Source of the DNA: Uloborus plumipes
Lineage: Eukaryota; Arthropoda; Arachnida; Araneae; Uloboridae
Assembly: GCA_038373865.1 (NCBI GenBank)
Contig: JAXGGA010005807.1
Location: 1-64,000 of the forward strand
DNA length: 64,000 nt
Direction of reading: 5' to 3'
Both the position numbers and the translations under genes were made by a program. Below, one piece after another: positions 35,801 through 46,282 of the stretch (the first letter of the stretch is position 1; the number at the start of each line of letters is the position of its first letter). The notes under the pieces are model-generated. The model was not told the DNA's origin. It was given only the letters and a program-made list of their open reading frames with translations, and ran no database searches.

Positions 35801-38283
35801 GAAATTTGTCGATACAGTGAACTCTACAGGGTCACCAACACAGAAAAACTCTCATTCCGTGGCAAATAATTTAATGACACTTTTGAAGGTTTTTCCAAAA
35901 ATAATTTTCAAGTAATGTAAGAAAAAAAATTTAGGGTCTTCATTTGTGCAACCATACTGAATTTTGTCCAATCTGGTTTCTGAACTTTAGTTGCAGAGTG
36001 AAATTCCATCACCCGCTGTAACTATTGCAGATCAAGAATCCATTCTGCATCAATGAAAGTTTCATTCGTGTTAAGCACAGATATGCTTTACAAAGTATTG
36101 TTTATAGTGTCACAGCTTTCGTTGGATATCCGAAGCTAACGCTAGGTACTTTGTAACATTGTAGTTCAGACAATTTTACGCCAGCCTACTGACATTTGAT
36201 CGTCATAATATCATTATATTTATCAGTGAAAGGGTTTTAGTTTTTGTCAATATTTTTTGAAATCAGCATTTTTTCCTCAATTTTAGAATTTTTTCAAAAA
36301 GTATTCACGTGCCGTGGCCACATTGTGGCACGCTTGCCGTGGGTTGGCCACCCCTGGGCTAACGTCACGATGTATTTGTCAAGAAACCTTGCAGTGTAGT
36401 ATAGTCCTGTTTTAGTGGTTATTTTTTTGGAATTGGTGGTCACTATTTTGATGACTGTAAACTGTACATACCTCTGATTAAATCTCAACACTCCTGTTTC
36501 TTGCTCATTCTTAATTTGTCTATTTAAATTCATTAAAAGTTAGCTGTTTTTGTAAAAAAATGTTTCCTGGTGCATTGTGAAGATAATTTCATGGTATTTA
36601 AAGTATATTTCGCATTTGTAATTTTTCTGTTTAGAGTGAAATAAAAATTGTACATTCTAAATATTTACAATCAGTTTCTGGGAATCCTAGTGCTTGATTT
36701 TTGTTATCTCTTCTTTTTCCAAAAGAAAGCCAACTCATGACGTTGCTCGTTTTTCTGCAAAACAACAATATTTGGGGAAACCAGGAATCTACAGCAATCA
36801 AAATGCAAGAATGTACAATGATTCTGCAAGATTGAAACTAACAGGTATGTACCTTTTCTCTGTTTTGCGCTGTTTCATACAATATGTTGTAAATTGTCTT
36901 TCAGTTGAACGATATTGTTTCGATAAACCTCTGTAAAACAAAAGTGTTCTTAATAAAGATTGATTTCTTCTCTTTTTTAAACAAATCTTGTTATTTCCTT
37001 TATTACTTTGCAATTATCTTTGAGAGAAAGAGATCTATTTAAAAAAGTAGATGAAATCTGTGCTCGCCCTTTTTCAATTTCCTAATGCTATGCCAAATGC
37101 TAAAGTACCCTTGCCTTTCTTATGTCTTGGATACAAATCAAATATCCTACTTGTTTTTCTCGCATATTTGTTCTATTGTTTGTTTGTTTTTTTCTTAAGA
37201 AGAAGGAATTCAAGCTTTGTGCTTGGTTTGGCCATTTGTTCTTTAACATGTAGATTATAAAAACCATTCAAAAGTTTAATGTTTCTGAGTTTTGGGTTTT
37301 TACATTTTCTGAAAGGCTGCTTTTTTTCTGAGAGACAAATAAAGACTCGAAACTTTCATGTGTTTTAACTTTGTTTGTTTTTGTGTTTAACCGTGACCAT
37401 ATATGATAACATTCATTTTTACTAGTAGAAGAAAACAAAATAATAACCATTCTTTGTATGGGTCTATATTCAGTTTTTATTCTAATTTTCTAGGGGGTGT
37501 TAAGGTTTTTATCTGTTCCTCAGTCGTTTTAATTCTAACTACAATTAATTTATGGTTTACATTTTAGAAGCTTGCCAAAGCAACGGAAATGTAGAATCTT
37601 ATTTATGCTTGTGAGTTACAGTTACAGAGTCTCTGATAGGGTAGAGCATTGTTCTCATTGGCTGTTGCAACTGTATGTGACTGGGCACTGAATGTTTAAG
37701 TGAATTCAGTCGAGCCTCGTTAAAATGAACTCCAAGGAACCCATAAAACTAATCCTCTTAACTGACAAACGGTGCTGAGCAAGTAATGGAAAAGAGATCG
37801 GAAATGTAGTTTGTCTTAGTAGTAATTCTTTTTAAGTGTGTTTCTAATTAATAAGGTTCAACTGTAATTTTGTTGATACTTACTTAGGTGTTTATTCAGA
37901 GTCACAAAATTTTGTAATTAAGACAAAAAAGGTGAAGTTTAAAAAAATCTTTAAACTAGATTGAAGTAGTTTTGTTGAAATCTCATTTTCAAAATGTAAG
38001 AACTGTGTGCATTACACCTTATATTTGTTTTGTTGAACAATCATTGCTTTTTAAATATACTTCTCTTCTTCAAGTTCCTTGTAGAAAAGCATTCTGCATC
38101 CAAATATTTTTTTTTATTTTAGGTCACTTTAATGCTACTCCTTTCCAACCTTCAACTTTTGATCGTAGAAATTCCCAGTCCTCTATCAGTGGAACTCCGG
38201 TACAAAAACCCGTCCAAAGTTATGGTCGATCTTCCAATCAAGTCTTTTCAATACCTGGGAAAATAGACTGGAGTGCTAAGTAA
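23646..38283 (+). CDS. MAK: MAK/CILK1-family serine/threonine protein kinase (whole gene)
   Basis: CMGC-group kinase of the RCK family (MAK, CILK1/ICK), which in animals acts at cilia, limiting cilium length and intraflagellar transport turnover. The exons join in phase to about 442 residues: glycine loop GDGTYGSV (11-18), catalytic lysine K33, helix-C glutamate in NLRE (E50), catalytic loop HRDIKPEN (123-130), DFG (143-145), activation motif TDY (157-159, at the same positions as in human MAK), APE (167-169). The C-terminal tail keeps the family features RRRWG (exon 8) and GKIDWSAK (end). Coding exons: 23646-23823 or 26951-27064, then 29890-29944, 30465-30586, 30694-30906, 30997-31168, 31279-31446, 31847-31972, 32217-32308, 36726-36844, 38123-38279. 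The 4.4-kb intron before the ninth shared step could hide a further tail exon. The tail is shorter than in vertebrates. A single MAK/CILK1 co-orthologue is expected in invertebrates, so the symbol is by family. Confidence 0.9.
24664..26385 (-). mobile_element. decayed piggyBac transposon in the kinase intron
   Basis: Flanked by TTAA at 24660-24663 and 26386-26389. The ends CTCATTAATGCCCAGC and CCCATTAATGCCTAGC (right end on the minus strand) are inverted repeats. It carries piggyBac transposase fragments on the minus strand, including part of the catalytic domain (25391-25612) and a cysteine-rich C-terminal motif [10 protein letters not shown] encoded near 24970-25000. It separates the two alternative first coding exons. 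Confidence 0.85.
25391..25612 (-). pseudogene. piggyBac transposase fragment
   Basis: A 73-residue frame with [15 protein letters not shown], then [19 protein letters not shown] and [18 protein letters not shown]. It corresponds to the part of piggyBac transposases around the conserved D-NFFTS-L block and the later NRL..CPL motif. The surrounding sequence has stops and frame changes, and only fragments remain, so it is inactive. Confidence 0.8.
26951..27064 (+). CDS. MAK: MAK-like kinase, alternative first coding exon 1b
   Basis: Acceptor TTCTTTCAAG at 26941-26950, donor AG/GTAACT at 27065. ATG 26952 opens [21 protein letters not shown] then [17 protein letters not shown]. It aligns residue for residue with exon 1a over the glycine loop (GNGTYGTV) and catalytic lysine, and ends at the same phase, so either exon can join the exon at 29890. 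The frame closes soon after the donor, so it is not a separate gene. It is a duplicated, diverged exon giving a second N-lobe. Confidence 0.85.
28090..28744. mobile_element. hAT-like MITE with CATAGGCGTAGCG termini
   Basis: Left end CATAGGCGTAGCGT, right end ACGCTACGCTTATG, flanked by TCGATATG and TTGATATG (8-bp duplication with one mismatch). The interior has several long G and C runs. No coding capacity. Confidence 0.75.
29040..29335 (+). mobile_element. tRNA-derived SINE
   Basis: The head resembles a tRNA with an A-box-like TGGCCCGAACGGTAAGGC and a B box GGGTTCGATCCC. The tail ends in (GAAAT)n. A 13-bp duplication AAATGACAATTGA flanks it at 29027-29039 and 29336-29348. It sits in the intron between exon 1b and the next kinase exon. 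Confidence 0.88.
29890..29944 (+). CDS. MAK: MAK-like kinase exon 2
   Basis: ATTTAG acceptor, AAG/GTATGA donor. Encodes [18 protein letters not shown], residues 35-52, with the helix-C glutamate in NLRE. It completes the Arg codon begun by exon 1a or 1b. Confidence 0.93.
30226..30401. mobile_element. pogo-type MITE
   Basis: Ends CAGTCGACGCTCGTTATAAC and its near-inverse, with TA flanks at 30224-30225 and 30402-30403. Internal TTATAACGACC/GGTCGTTATA motifs repeat several times. It lies in the intron between the second and third shared-numbering exons of the kinase. Confidence 0.85.
30465..30586 (+). CDS. MAK: MAK-like kinase exon 3
   Basis: CTATTTTCAG acceptor, AG/GTAAAT donor. Encodes [19 protein letters not shown] through [14 protein letters not shown], residues 53-93, covering beta-4, beta-5 and the hinge. 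Confidence 0.94.
30694..30906 (+). CDS. MAK: MAK-like kinase exon 4 (catalytic and activation loops)
   Basis: TTCCCTAG acceptor, TG/GTCAGT donor. Residues 94-164, with [28 protein letters not shown] and [11 protein letters not shown]. It holds all catalytic-loop residues (D125, K127, N130), the DFG aspartate D143 and the TDY motif. Confidence 0.96.
30997..31168 (+). CDS. MAK: MAK-like kinase exon 5
   Basis: GATTTCTAG acceptor, CAA/GTAAAT donor. Residues 165-221, [25 protein letters not shown] and [13 protein letters not shown]. The preceding intron (30907-30996) is 90 nt, has no in-frame stop and so stays open if retained. Confidence 0.96.
31279..31446 (+). CDS. MAK: MAK-like kinase exon 6
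   Basis: TCTTTTAG acceptor, ATG/GTAACT donor. Residues 222-277, [19 protein letters not shown] through [14 protein letters not shown], the C-lobe end with the conserved arginine of the KRPTA motif. Confidence 0.95.
31847..31972 (+). CDS. MAK: MAK-like kinase exon 7
   Basis: TTTTTTTAG acceptor, GAG/GTATGT donor. Residues 278-319, starting [11 protein letters not shown], the end of the kinase domain, then a tail region. Confidence 0.93.
32217..32308 (+). CDS. MAK: MAK-like kinase exon 8
   Basis: CTTTCACAG acceptor, AT/GTAAGT donor. Encodes [20 protein letters not shown] and an acidic stretch. RRRWG is shared with vertebrate MAK and CILK1 tails. Confidence 0.88.
32890..33071. repeat. local direct duplication in the kinase intron
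   Basis: The blocks TAGTATGAAAACA, TTCAACATGAA.TAGC, TGAAAATGC and GTAATAGGGTTTCTGTG occur twice, about 106 bp apart. Confidence 0.75.
33642..33801. mobile_element. pogo-type MITE
   Basis: CAGTTAAACACCCTTAAAATG on the left, inverted CAGTTGAACCTCATTAAAAC on the right, TA on both sides (33640-33641, 33802-33803). 160 bp, close relative of 37707-37864. Confidence 0.8.
34597..36356. mobile_element. hAT element with 8-bp duplication GGCTAACG
   Basis: Left end CAGAAGTGGCCAACC, inverted right end CAGGGGTGGCCAACC. GGCTAACG is duplicated exactly at 34589-34596 and 36357-36364. The 1760-bp interior has only short open frames and no recognisable hAT transposase. Confidence 0.88.
36726..36844 (+). CDS. 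MAK: MAK-like kinase exon 9 (tail)
   Basis: TTTTTCCAAAAG acceptor, CAG/GTATGT donor. Encodes [20 protein letters not shown] and a basic, Asn-rich stretch. The frame matches the phases of exons 8 and 10. Homology in this tail is weak apart from the AKQQYL segment. Confidence 0.8.
37707..37864. mobile_element. pogo-type MITE
   Basis: CAGTCGAGCCTCGTTAAAATG on the left and inverted CAGTTGAACC on the right, with TA kept only at the right flank (37865-37866). It lies in the last kinase intron. Confidence 0.7.
38123..38283 (+). CDS. MAK: MAK-like kinase exon 10 with possible terminal stop
   Basis: TTATTTTAG acceptor at 38122. Encodes [19 protein letters not shown] through [18 protein letters not shown] is the conserved C-terminal end of MAK/CILK1. 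The sequence AAGTAAGT contains both a consensus donor (AA/GTAAGT, exon end 38279) and a stop in frame (TAA, 38281-38283). If unspliced the protein ends at this Lys; if spliced, a tiny final exon follows that I could not place. Confidence 0.88.
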
Positions 38284-38508
38284 GTCAAAATATTTCAATT
38301 ATAGTTTTTTAAATGTAAATACCATTAAATCTCTAACTTGAATTTAAATGAGAGAAAGGGGGCTTCAAACGAACCAACACTGGGACCAGAGGTCTATTGT
38401 ACTAGAAATGGCTAATTTGGTTCAAAGACCATTATTTTTAATAAACTATTGCTAAAGTCATTATTTTCGATACTTTTCTAAAAAAATAAAAACCTGAAGC
38501 ACCCTTAA

Positions 38509-38738
38509 CCTTTTGGATCCGGGCTGTTCATATAGAAATTTTTCTTTTGACCCAGGTAGTGCGACAGTTTAACCAGATTTCTTTTCCATTGAAAAGAGAA
38601 GGCATAAACTGTCGTAGCAGACGTATGAAACCTTGGAAAAATCCCCGCCTCCAAAGGGTTCGAGTGAAAATTTCAACAATGTCCTCTAAACTAGACGAGA
38701 CTTATGGTACAACATGTGTACCGCCGGTTTCCTAAAGG
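38509..38738. mobile_element. TTAA-flanked MITE, copy 1
   Basis: CCTTTTGGATCCGGG start, CCTAAAGG end, TTAA on both sides (38505-38508, 38739-38742), as for piggyBac-type elements. It is about 230 bp and is the inverted counterpart of 39906-40134. It lies just past the kinase stop. Confidence 0.8.
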
Positions 38739-38934
38739 TTAAGAAACTATGCCTTATTTCGAAATTTTGCATGGTAATGCTTTTACTTGAGATTTTAAAT
38801 GATTAAAATTTCAAACCAGTGAAGTGAATATCAAATTTTCAATCACATTGTTTCTTCTGCTTTACATGGCATAAAACTGATAACAGATGTGGAAAGTCTA
38901 TCCTATTTTATTACTGTCTTTGTAGTTTTCAAGA

Positions 38935-38940
38935 AATAAA
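38935..38940 (+). promoter_or_regulatory. candidate poly(A) signal for the kinase gene
   Basis: AATAAA about 650 bp past the TAA at 38281-38283, repeated just downstream. Position fits a 3' untranslated region that would include the first TTAA MITE. Such hexamers are common in AT-rich DNA. Confidence 0.3.
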
Positions 38941-39905
38941 ATAAATGATACTCTTTGATCTTGTCAAAGACTATAACCAACCGAAAGACCTTCAACGGTG
39001 ACCTCACAGTCGGAATACAAAAAAGCTAGCTAGACATACTAATATCTTCATGATACAGAAGAGTTAGTTTCGCTAAAGTTTATATTTTGCCAGTATATTC
39101 TTGAAAAAAAATTAAGTACCTATTTTCTCTCATCTATTTAGGAATGTGTTGCAATTTATATTCAGGAAAATGCTGCAATGTACACAGCAGCAAATTTTTC
39201 TTTGTGTTGAAACATATTTCTTGATTTATTTTTAAAATGCAAGAGGCAACTTATGCTAAAGCTTTAATTAATACAAGAATGATAATGACATTCTACAGGT
39301 TTTCTAACGTTAGGGTTTTAAAGGTTGTTACTTTTATCCAAAAACTGGGTCGAACGTTCTGATTAGGTTAAAAATGGAATGTGGCCAGAAGATCTACTGT
39401 AAATATTATTTGTCTTGATGAGTACTATATTTCATTTGGTTTTTTCTTTCTGAACTGTTTATGATTATTCTATAGACACTATTAAAAATGTATGCTTGTG
39501 TACTTTATGATGTGAAAAGACTGGCTAGACATCTAAAATCTTGAGTAGATATTACTCATGTCATACTGTATTTGATTTCAAATAAAATTGTATAATATGT
39601 TTGGAAAATTCTAGTGCATAAATTTGCTATTGTTTATTATCTAAAAATAAAATTAAGAAATAAATTAAAAGCTGCCCCACCCCCTCTTTTTTTTTAAATT
39701 TATTATAATTATTTTAAAAAATCCATGTTATCTAAACATCCACATTTTTGAAGTCCAGATGCACATGCTACAGCCAGACTGCTGTACATGCATTTTGAAA
39801 GTTTTTTCAAAAGGCCATTTGGAACTAGTATAGCACTCACAATTGTTCAAAAACCTTCTTTAAATGAAAACATAGAAATTAGCTACTGAAGATAAAGAGC
39901 ATTAA

Positions 39906-40134
39906 CCTTTAGGAACCGAGCGGGACACATGTACCATAAGTCTTGTCTAGTTTAGAGGACGGGGTTGAAATTTTCACTCAAATCTTTTGGAGCCACGGGT
40001 TTTTTCAAGGTTTCATACGGCCGGTATGACAGTTTATACGTTTTCTTTTCAATGGAAAAGAAATCTGTGGTTAAACTGTCGTACTACCTTTGTCAAAAGA
40101 AAAATTTCTATATGAACAGCCAGGATCCAAAAGG
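39906..40134. mobile_element. TTAA-flanked MITE, copy 2 (inverted)
   Basis: Inverted copy of 38509-38738, with TTAA at 39902-39905 and 40135-40138. Shared blocks include TAGTTTAGAGGAC, TGAAATTTTCACTC and AAAGAAAAATTTCTATATGA. Confidence 0.8.
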
Positions 40135-41074
40135 TTAACATTGTAAAAGTTTTGGCAGTAGATCTTAAAATAGCATGACCTTTTCCGAACTAAAGGTGTT
40201 TTTGTAAATCTTAAGGGTACTTTAAAATTTGTATTTAACTTTCAACATCATGTTCTATGTGGAAGCATTGAAAAATCTTTTAACTTTGCCTCTTTCCCTA
40301 GAGTGGAGGTAAATGAGTAGTATTAACATCCTTCATTTTATATTCAAAATACATGTACTTTCCACAGGTATTTGAATTGAAAAAGCAAAAACTGCCTCTT
40401 TCCCGTCCAATTCCCTTTCGAGACAGTGGGTCTTGATTCTAGTCAATTTCTGACAAGTGAACTCCAGTGTTTGGAAGAGCTCTGATAATTTTTGCTTCAA
40501 GAGAATGGAAAGACAGAATATTGAGAACTGTGTCAATATCATTTCTCGTCATGGTGCTGTGATGCAAAAATTCAGGAATTTTTATTCAAAATATTGCCAA
40601 AAGTGAACAATTGGTTTTTATCTCTCATAAAAGATTTTTTAATGTGTATATATGTTTGTAGAATATTTGTTTTTATTTTCGTTATCATTTTTTCTCTTTT
40701 TGGTCTTAAAAATATGAATAGGTTATCTAGCTCATTGTAAAATTAAAAAAAAAATAAATAAATAAATAAATAAAATAAAAATCAATCTTACGCATAAATT
40801 TATTTAAATGTGATTCATCTACACAATTCCTATGTTGCTTTTTTACTACAAAATTATGTTATTAGTATACCTTATTTTGACTAAAGCAAAAACATTGTTG
40901 AGTAAGATAACTTGAACTCAAAGGCAGCTTATCAATAATTCTATGCAAAATTTTCTTTTCATCTATATCATGTCTATTTATTCATTTATTTATTTTGGTG
41001 AATTGCTGTGCATATTGTTTATGACTTTGCTAGTTCATAATGTGTGCTACAGTTTATGTACTCATGTGTATATA

Positions 41075-41242
41075 TTCGAACCTCGTTAGTTCCAACTTGT
41101 TTAAAAAAATTACTGCTAAGACAAACTACATTTGTAATTCCTGTTCTATTGTAGTTACACCTAATATAATACTTATTATTTTTCAGATAAGACAAATTAA
41201 TTTTAAAAGTCCCTTTCAGTTTGTTTTAACAAGGTTCGAATG
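41075..41242. repeat. pogo-type MITE, eroded ends
   Basis: TTCGAACCTCGTTAGTTCC on the left and AACAAGGTTCGAA on the right, with the interior block AGATAAGACAAATTAA shared with the 33.6-kb copy. Abuts the CA/TA microsatellite. Confidence 0.6.
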
Positions 41243-41243
41243 T

Positions 41244-41328
<85 letters not shown>
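41243..41328. repeat. (CA)n(TA)n compound microsatellite
   Basis: About 14 CA units followed by about 29 TA units. The open frames across it on both strands are repeat-derived. Confidence 0.95.
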
Positions 41329-41329
<1 letters not shown>

Positions 41330-41499
41330 CTGGAAAATATCAATATTTGGCATTGAATGTCAGCAATCTCAGATTGTTGACACATCACAAATAACTCCAT
41401 TAACAAGGTTTTACTTAGACACACAATGTTACTGTTAAAGACTCATAGCTGTTAAATAACGACATTTGGCCTTGAATGTCAACAATCACCAAACAAATA

Positions 41500-41640
41500 C
41501 AGTCGAACCTCCATATATCGAACTTCCATATATCAAAATTTTCCATATATCGAACTTCTAGCAAATTCACATGTTCATTACATAGAAAAACTGTTTCTAT
41601 ATATCAAAAAAATCTCCATATATCGAATTTTTTTGGAGGC
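41500..41640. repeat. one-sided pogo-type repeat
   Basis: CAGTCGAACCTCCATATATCG at the left, then repeated CCATATATCGAA units. No matching right terminus seen. TA-rich microsatellites follow at 41826-41850 and 42474-42502. Confidence 0.55.
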
Positions 41641-43007
41641 GTAATTGGAGATTTTATTCCGCTTTTAGACAATTTACCTCACGAAAGATGAAAATCAGGA
41701 GAAAAGGGAAGGTCAGAAAAGGTCACTGCAAACCCCACTGTCAGCTGTAGATAAAGTGTGGACCCCTGGATGTACATTGACAAAAGACATTAGCTAATTT
41801 TGATCCTCCACAGTAACATATGTATATATATATATATACACACACACACAGAAAGTGCATTATAAAAGATATGGGCACATAGTTTTTTAAAAACTAATTT
41901 ATTAATCTAACCCGTACAAAACTGCTAAATATTAATTTGAAATAAATTTGTGCAACCATTTTTTCCATCTCTGCAAGTCCTTAAGGAACTTAGTAACATG
42001 GGCTGAATGTTCTCTACAGTTTCCCAATGTTTTTCCTTTGAACTCTTTTTTTCAAGTGAGGGGGGGAAAACACACACACAGCTTGGGGCTGTGTGTGGGA
42101 GGAGGGAGGGAGGGGTAGGAAGAGCTTAACAACTACACCATACCGCCTCTCCTTAAAATACTTGTGCCGTTTCCCGTCTTGGAATCTCGACAAGCAGTCA
42201 TCTTTAAAGGTCTGTTGAAGCATCTGGTAAGTTTTTATAGCACTGAGCCCTAGCTGCTAGTAAAATTTGATGGTACATCATTATTTGAGTGATTCCTTCA
42301 TTGTACCGTGTTACAAGGTGCGAAAAAAGGTCTTGTGCAGAAACTATCAGCAAACTCAGCCCTATCTCTATTGGAAAGGCAACTCCACCCCCCTATTTTA
42401 TACCCCTGGGGGTTCGCAGCTGCAATGGACTCTCGCATTAGAAAGAAATCATGCTCATTACTTTTATAATGCTCTCTCTCTCTCTCTATATATATATATA
42501 CACATATACATTGTGCAGAGTTGGAAACTATTTCAATATAATATGTGAGTAAAAATTATGTTAACATACTAATTTAAAAACGTGGCATTATAATCATCGA
42601 CTCAATAGCTCTATAATCATTTCACACTATAAATGCAAGTATAAAAAATTTAAAAATAACATAAGAATCCTTGTAACTAGTTTTTAAGCTATTAAATAAT
42701 GATTATTAAACAATGGTTAACGTTTTTGCTTAAGATAATTATTAATTTTCATTTTATTTTACTTAGGTAATTTTTCTGTATTTGGAATCACATGCTTCAT
42801 AACTCCCAGTGGTGGCAAAATGCGTTCCTAACGTCATAAATACTAAAAAGGATTAAATAATTTTATTATGTTACTCAAAGAAAATGTGAGATAAAAATAT
42901 CTCACTAGCATTTTTTTATATTGCACCTTAAATAATAAATAAATGAGTGTTGTGATTTTTCAATTAAAAATATTTGGCCTCCTCCTAATAATTTTAATTC
43001 TGAAAGG

Positions 43008-43972
43008 CAGGGCGTAAAAAAATAAATGATTTTAAAAAAAAATCGGATTTTTTTTATTTAAATCCAATTTTTTTATTTAAATCCGATTTTTTTTATTTAA
43101 AAAAAATTAGAAACTTGAGTTATTAATTAATTTTCATTTATGAACAACTTACCTTTAAGTTTTAAAAATACAAAAACACCTTTGAAGTAAAACTTCACCA
43201 AAAAACTTTGATATAAAACCAGATTCAATGCAAATACATATGATTCTAGTCATTTTTGATATCAACAAAATTGTGAAACACTATACAAAAAAATTAAAGA
43301 AAATAAAGACATAAAGCAGAATTACATGAAATTTTAATAAAATGCTATATGCGATCAACTTATAGTTGGAACCTGCTAAACAGACAGCATTTTAAAATCA
43401 TATTCTCTGCATCAACATATTTCCAACTTAATTACTTAACATTTACTCCTGCATGCCCATTTCTATGCACCTAGAGTGAAAGATAATGAGTTCTATATCT
43501 ACAAAATTCAGCCGTAGAAGTACAATGAGAAATTTATATGTAAACATTTTAAAATTAAATATAACTTTTTCAACTGTAATGAAAATTAAAAAAAAAAAAA
43601 AAAAACAAAAAGAATGAAATTAAGAAATACAACAATTGTTAAAGTGTAGAGATGGGAAATAACCAGCTGAGGATTTTTTTTTTTTTTTGGTAAGATATGT
43701 ACAGACCTTGCAGTTGACTTTTTAAAAATTTTAGGGGAATTTTCGGGACATTTTTTCAAAATTTTAGGGGACTGCAACCTTCCACCATCTGTGGAGGGGG
43801 GGATGAGTAGAATTACTTTTCAATTTATTAGATGAAAACCAAAGCTCTAAAAGAAAATAGCAAAAATAATGAAACTGGGATTGTCCAAGAGAATTTTATA
43901 AGGTTTAAAATAAAAAGTGATTTAAATCGATGATTTAAAAAAAATCAATTGATTTAAATCATTGACACCCTG
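43008..43972. mobile_element. hAT-like element with 8-bp duplication CTGAAAGG
   Basis: Starts CAGGGCGTAAAAAAATAAATG and ends TTGACACCCTG, with subterminal repeats of the AAATCGGATTTTTTT/TTTAAATC type. CTGAAAGG is duplicated exactly at 43000-43007 and 43973-43980. Length 965 bp, non-coding. Confidence 0.85.
43695..43790. repeat. fragment related to the 49.4-kb hAT end
   Basis: TTGCAGTTGACTTTTTAAAAA and two AAAATTTTAGGGGA units resemble the left end of the element at 49355. It lies inside the 43008-43972 element. Confidence 0.5.
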
Positions 43973-43980
43973 CTGAAAGG

Positions 43981-45178
43981 TAGACTTTGTTATGGTTATT
44001 TCTAGATTACTACTTTTGCATGGTTGAATAATTGTATAATCCTCATAATGTGTATATAAGTTTTTAAAAATGTTGACATTTGTTTTTTCTTTTTACTGAA
44101 TTATTATCAATCTAATTAATATGCAAATAACAATTACAGAACATGAAAATATCATCAAATAAGCAAATTAACAGATTAGATAATATTCAAGTTATCGAAT
44201 CAAGCTTTTTATGAGTTGAATGTCAAAATAAGGTATAATTAAAAAAAAAACTTTTTGAATATTCAATTTCTGTTTAAATGAATATTAAATGTCAGAGAAA
44301 TTCGGCTTTGTTCTTTTCAAATTTCATTTTTGAATTCTGAATTTTTATCTGTTTTTCATGAAAAATGTACTGATAATCAACAATTAATGATAAAAATGCT
44401 CAATCCTGGAAGTATCAAGATTTTAATGCAACTGAATATACTTATGTGCCTTACATTCAAAAAAAATCAAAATATCAATTGTATTGAATGTTTTTTTAGT
44501 TTTAGTCTTGATTGAAAGTTTTTTTTTTTTTTTAATTTATATCATTTCATTCATTGGGATTGTACTGATATTTTAATTAAATTTTTATTTAAATATATCA
44601 CTAGTCATAACATTGTAAAATATCTTTATGAGTATTTTGGTATCTCATGAAGCTATAAATAAATACTTTATGTGCCTAGTCCTTTTGTTTAATTATTTAC
44701 AATTTTGTATACTGTTTTGTTTACGTATGAAAAAAAATTATTCAGGATCTACTATCAGGAAAGTGCTAGACTAAAGTCAGGTTATGATTCAGAGATTTTA
44801 GGGACGGGGGGGGGGGGGGGAGCTTGGAGTTATACATTTGAAAAAAGTGTTGTAGAGTTGCAATGCCTCCCCTTTTTATCATTCATATGCATCGTTATAT
44901 AGGCTACATTATGCTCAGAGTTAGTGGCAACTTTAGTTCTCTGCAGGATCCCAATTTTATATTTATAAAAAAGTAGCTATATTTTTTTACTGATTATATT
45001 AACTTTAACTAAAATGTATTTTCTCTGACTAATACATTTTAAAAAAATGTAAACATTAACTACTGAATTAAAACCAAAAAAAAAAAAATAAATAAAAAAA
45101 AAATCCTACAAAAAATTATTTTACAAGTTTCTCACAAATGGAAATACTGTGTGTTTCTTTAGTCCTAAAAATAGTTTT
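43981..45178. other. non-coding AT-rich stretch
   Basis: Homopolymer runs (T-run at about 44519-44533, G-run at 44808-44820). No gene or clear element recognised. Confidence 0.35.
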
Positions 45179-45907
45179 AACTTACTCATATAGATATTTT
45201 ATTTGTCTAGGTAAGCAATGCCTGAACATCAAATCTCAGACTTCGCTCTGTTTTTAAAGATGGTTACCCTTTGATTTTCTTTAAAAGGATCAGCATTGTT
45301 GGAATTAAAATCTTTGTATCATTATCAAATTGTAATTATACTTTATTTCTGTGATGAGTTAAAGATTGTTATCCATTCCATTAAAATTAACAAACAGTTA
45401 AAATTATATAAAAATGGACTAAACCATAGTGGCTTCTGAGAGATTCATGTCACAGAAATTGTCATATGTTTGCTTTTTTTTAGTAACTAGTATTATCAGT
45501 AATCAAGTAAAAATAGTTTCAACAGAAAGATTTTTATTCCTACATTACTGATCCTTTTAAAGAAAATCAAAAGATAAAATTCTTTAAAAACAGTGCAAAG
45601 TTCGAGATTGGATGTTCCTATCGTCGCCACCATGCTAAACTAACAAATGTGAAAATTGGCACTTTTCAGGAGAGCCAAAACACTGCATATAACTTATTCC
45701 CACCTGACGTGTTTGGTTATTTTCAATTTTTAAACTTTTATAGATATTTTTAAGCGTAAAACTATCGTTCGAAGGTATAATTTTAATTATTTGTGAAATT
45801 TGAACTTGAAAAACGTGATTTTTCACATTCGTTAGTTTAGCATGGTGCCGATGATATGTAATTGCTTACCTAGATTAAAAAAAAAAAAAAATCTAAATGA
45901 GTAAGTT
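45179..45907. mobile_element. fold-back element with ACTTACTCATWTAGAT ends
   Basis: The left AACTTACTCATATAGAT...TCTAGGTAAGCAAT and the right end are inverted. Inner arms also pair (CCTTTTAAAGAAAATCAAA near 45550 with its complement near 45275). No transposase. Its right arm is duplicated at 46283-46405. Confidence 0.65.
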
Positions 45908-46282
45908 GAATTATATCTTTGGTATATTTTGTATGTAAAAAATTTAAATAATGGAGAGTTAATGAAATTTTTTTTTCTAAGTTTAATGCAGAAAGATAGC
46001 TTTTACTATTTCATTATCCACTGATAGAACTTAGGAGAAAGAGAACTTATGTGACTTATCACAATATGCAATTTACTCGCATGAATGCTTTTTGTATAAA
46101 GCTTATTCAATAGAAAAATACATTAAAAACGGTTGGTACTGTGTGCATTTATAAAGGAGCCTGGAGCTCAATAAGTTTGCTTTTAAAGAAGTACAATTAA
46201 TTTACTATATGCTTCCAATGAGTGGACGTGGAACCCTGGTTGGTTGCTTGGATTGGCCAGCTCTATAGCCACCCTTGTTGAG

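Noticed and set aside
41040..41438. 132-codon plus-strand frame and a 73-codon minus-strand frame
   Set aside because: Both are built on the CA/TA microsatellite (Thr-His and Tyr-Ile runs).
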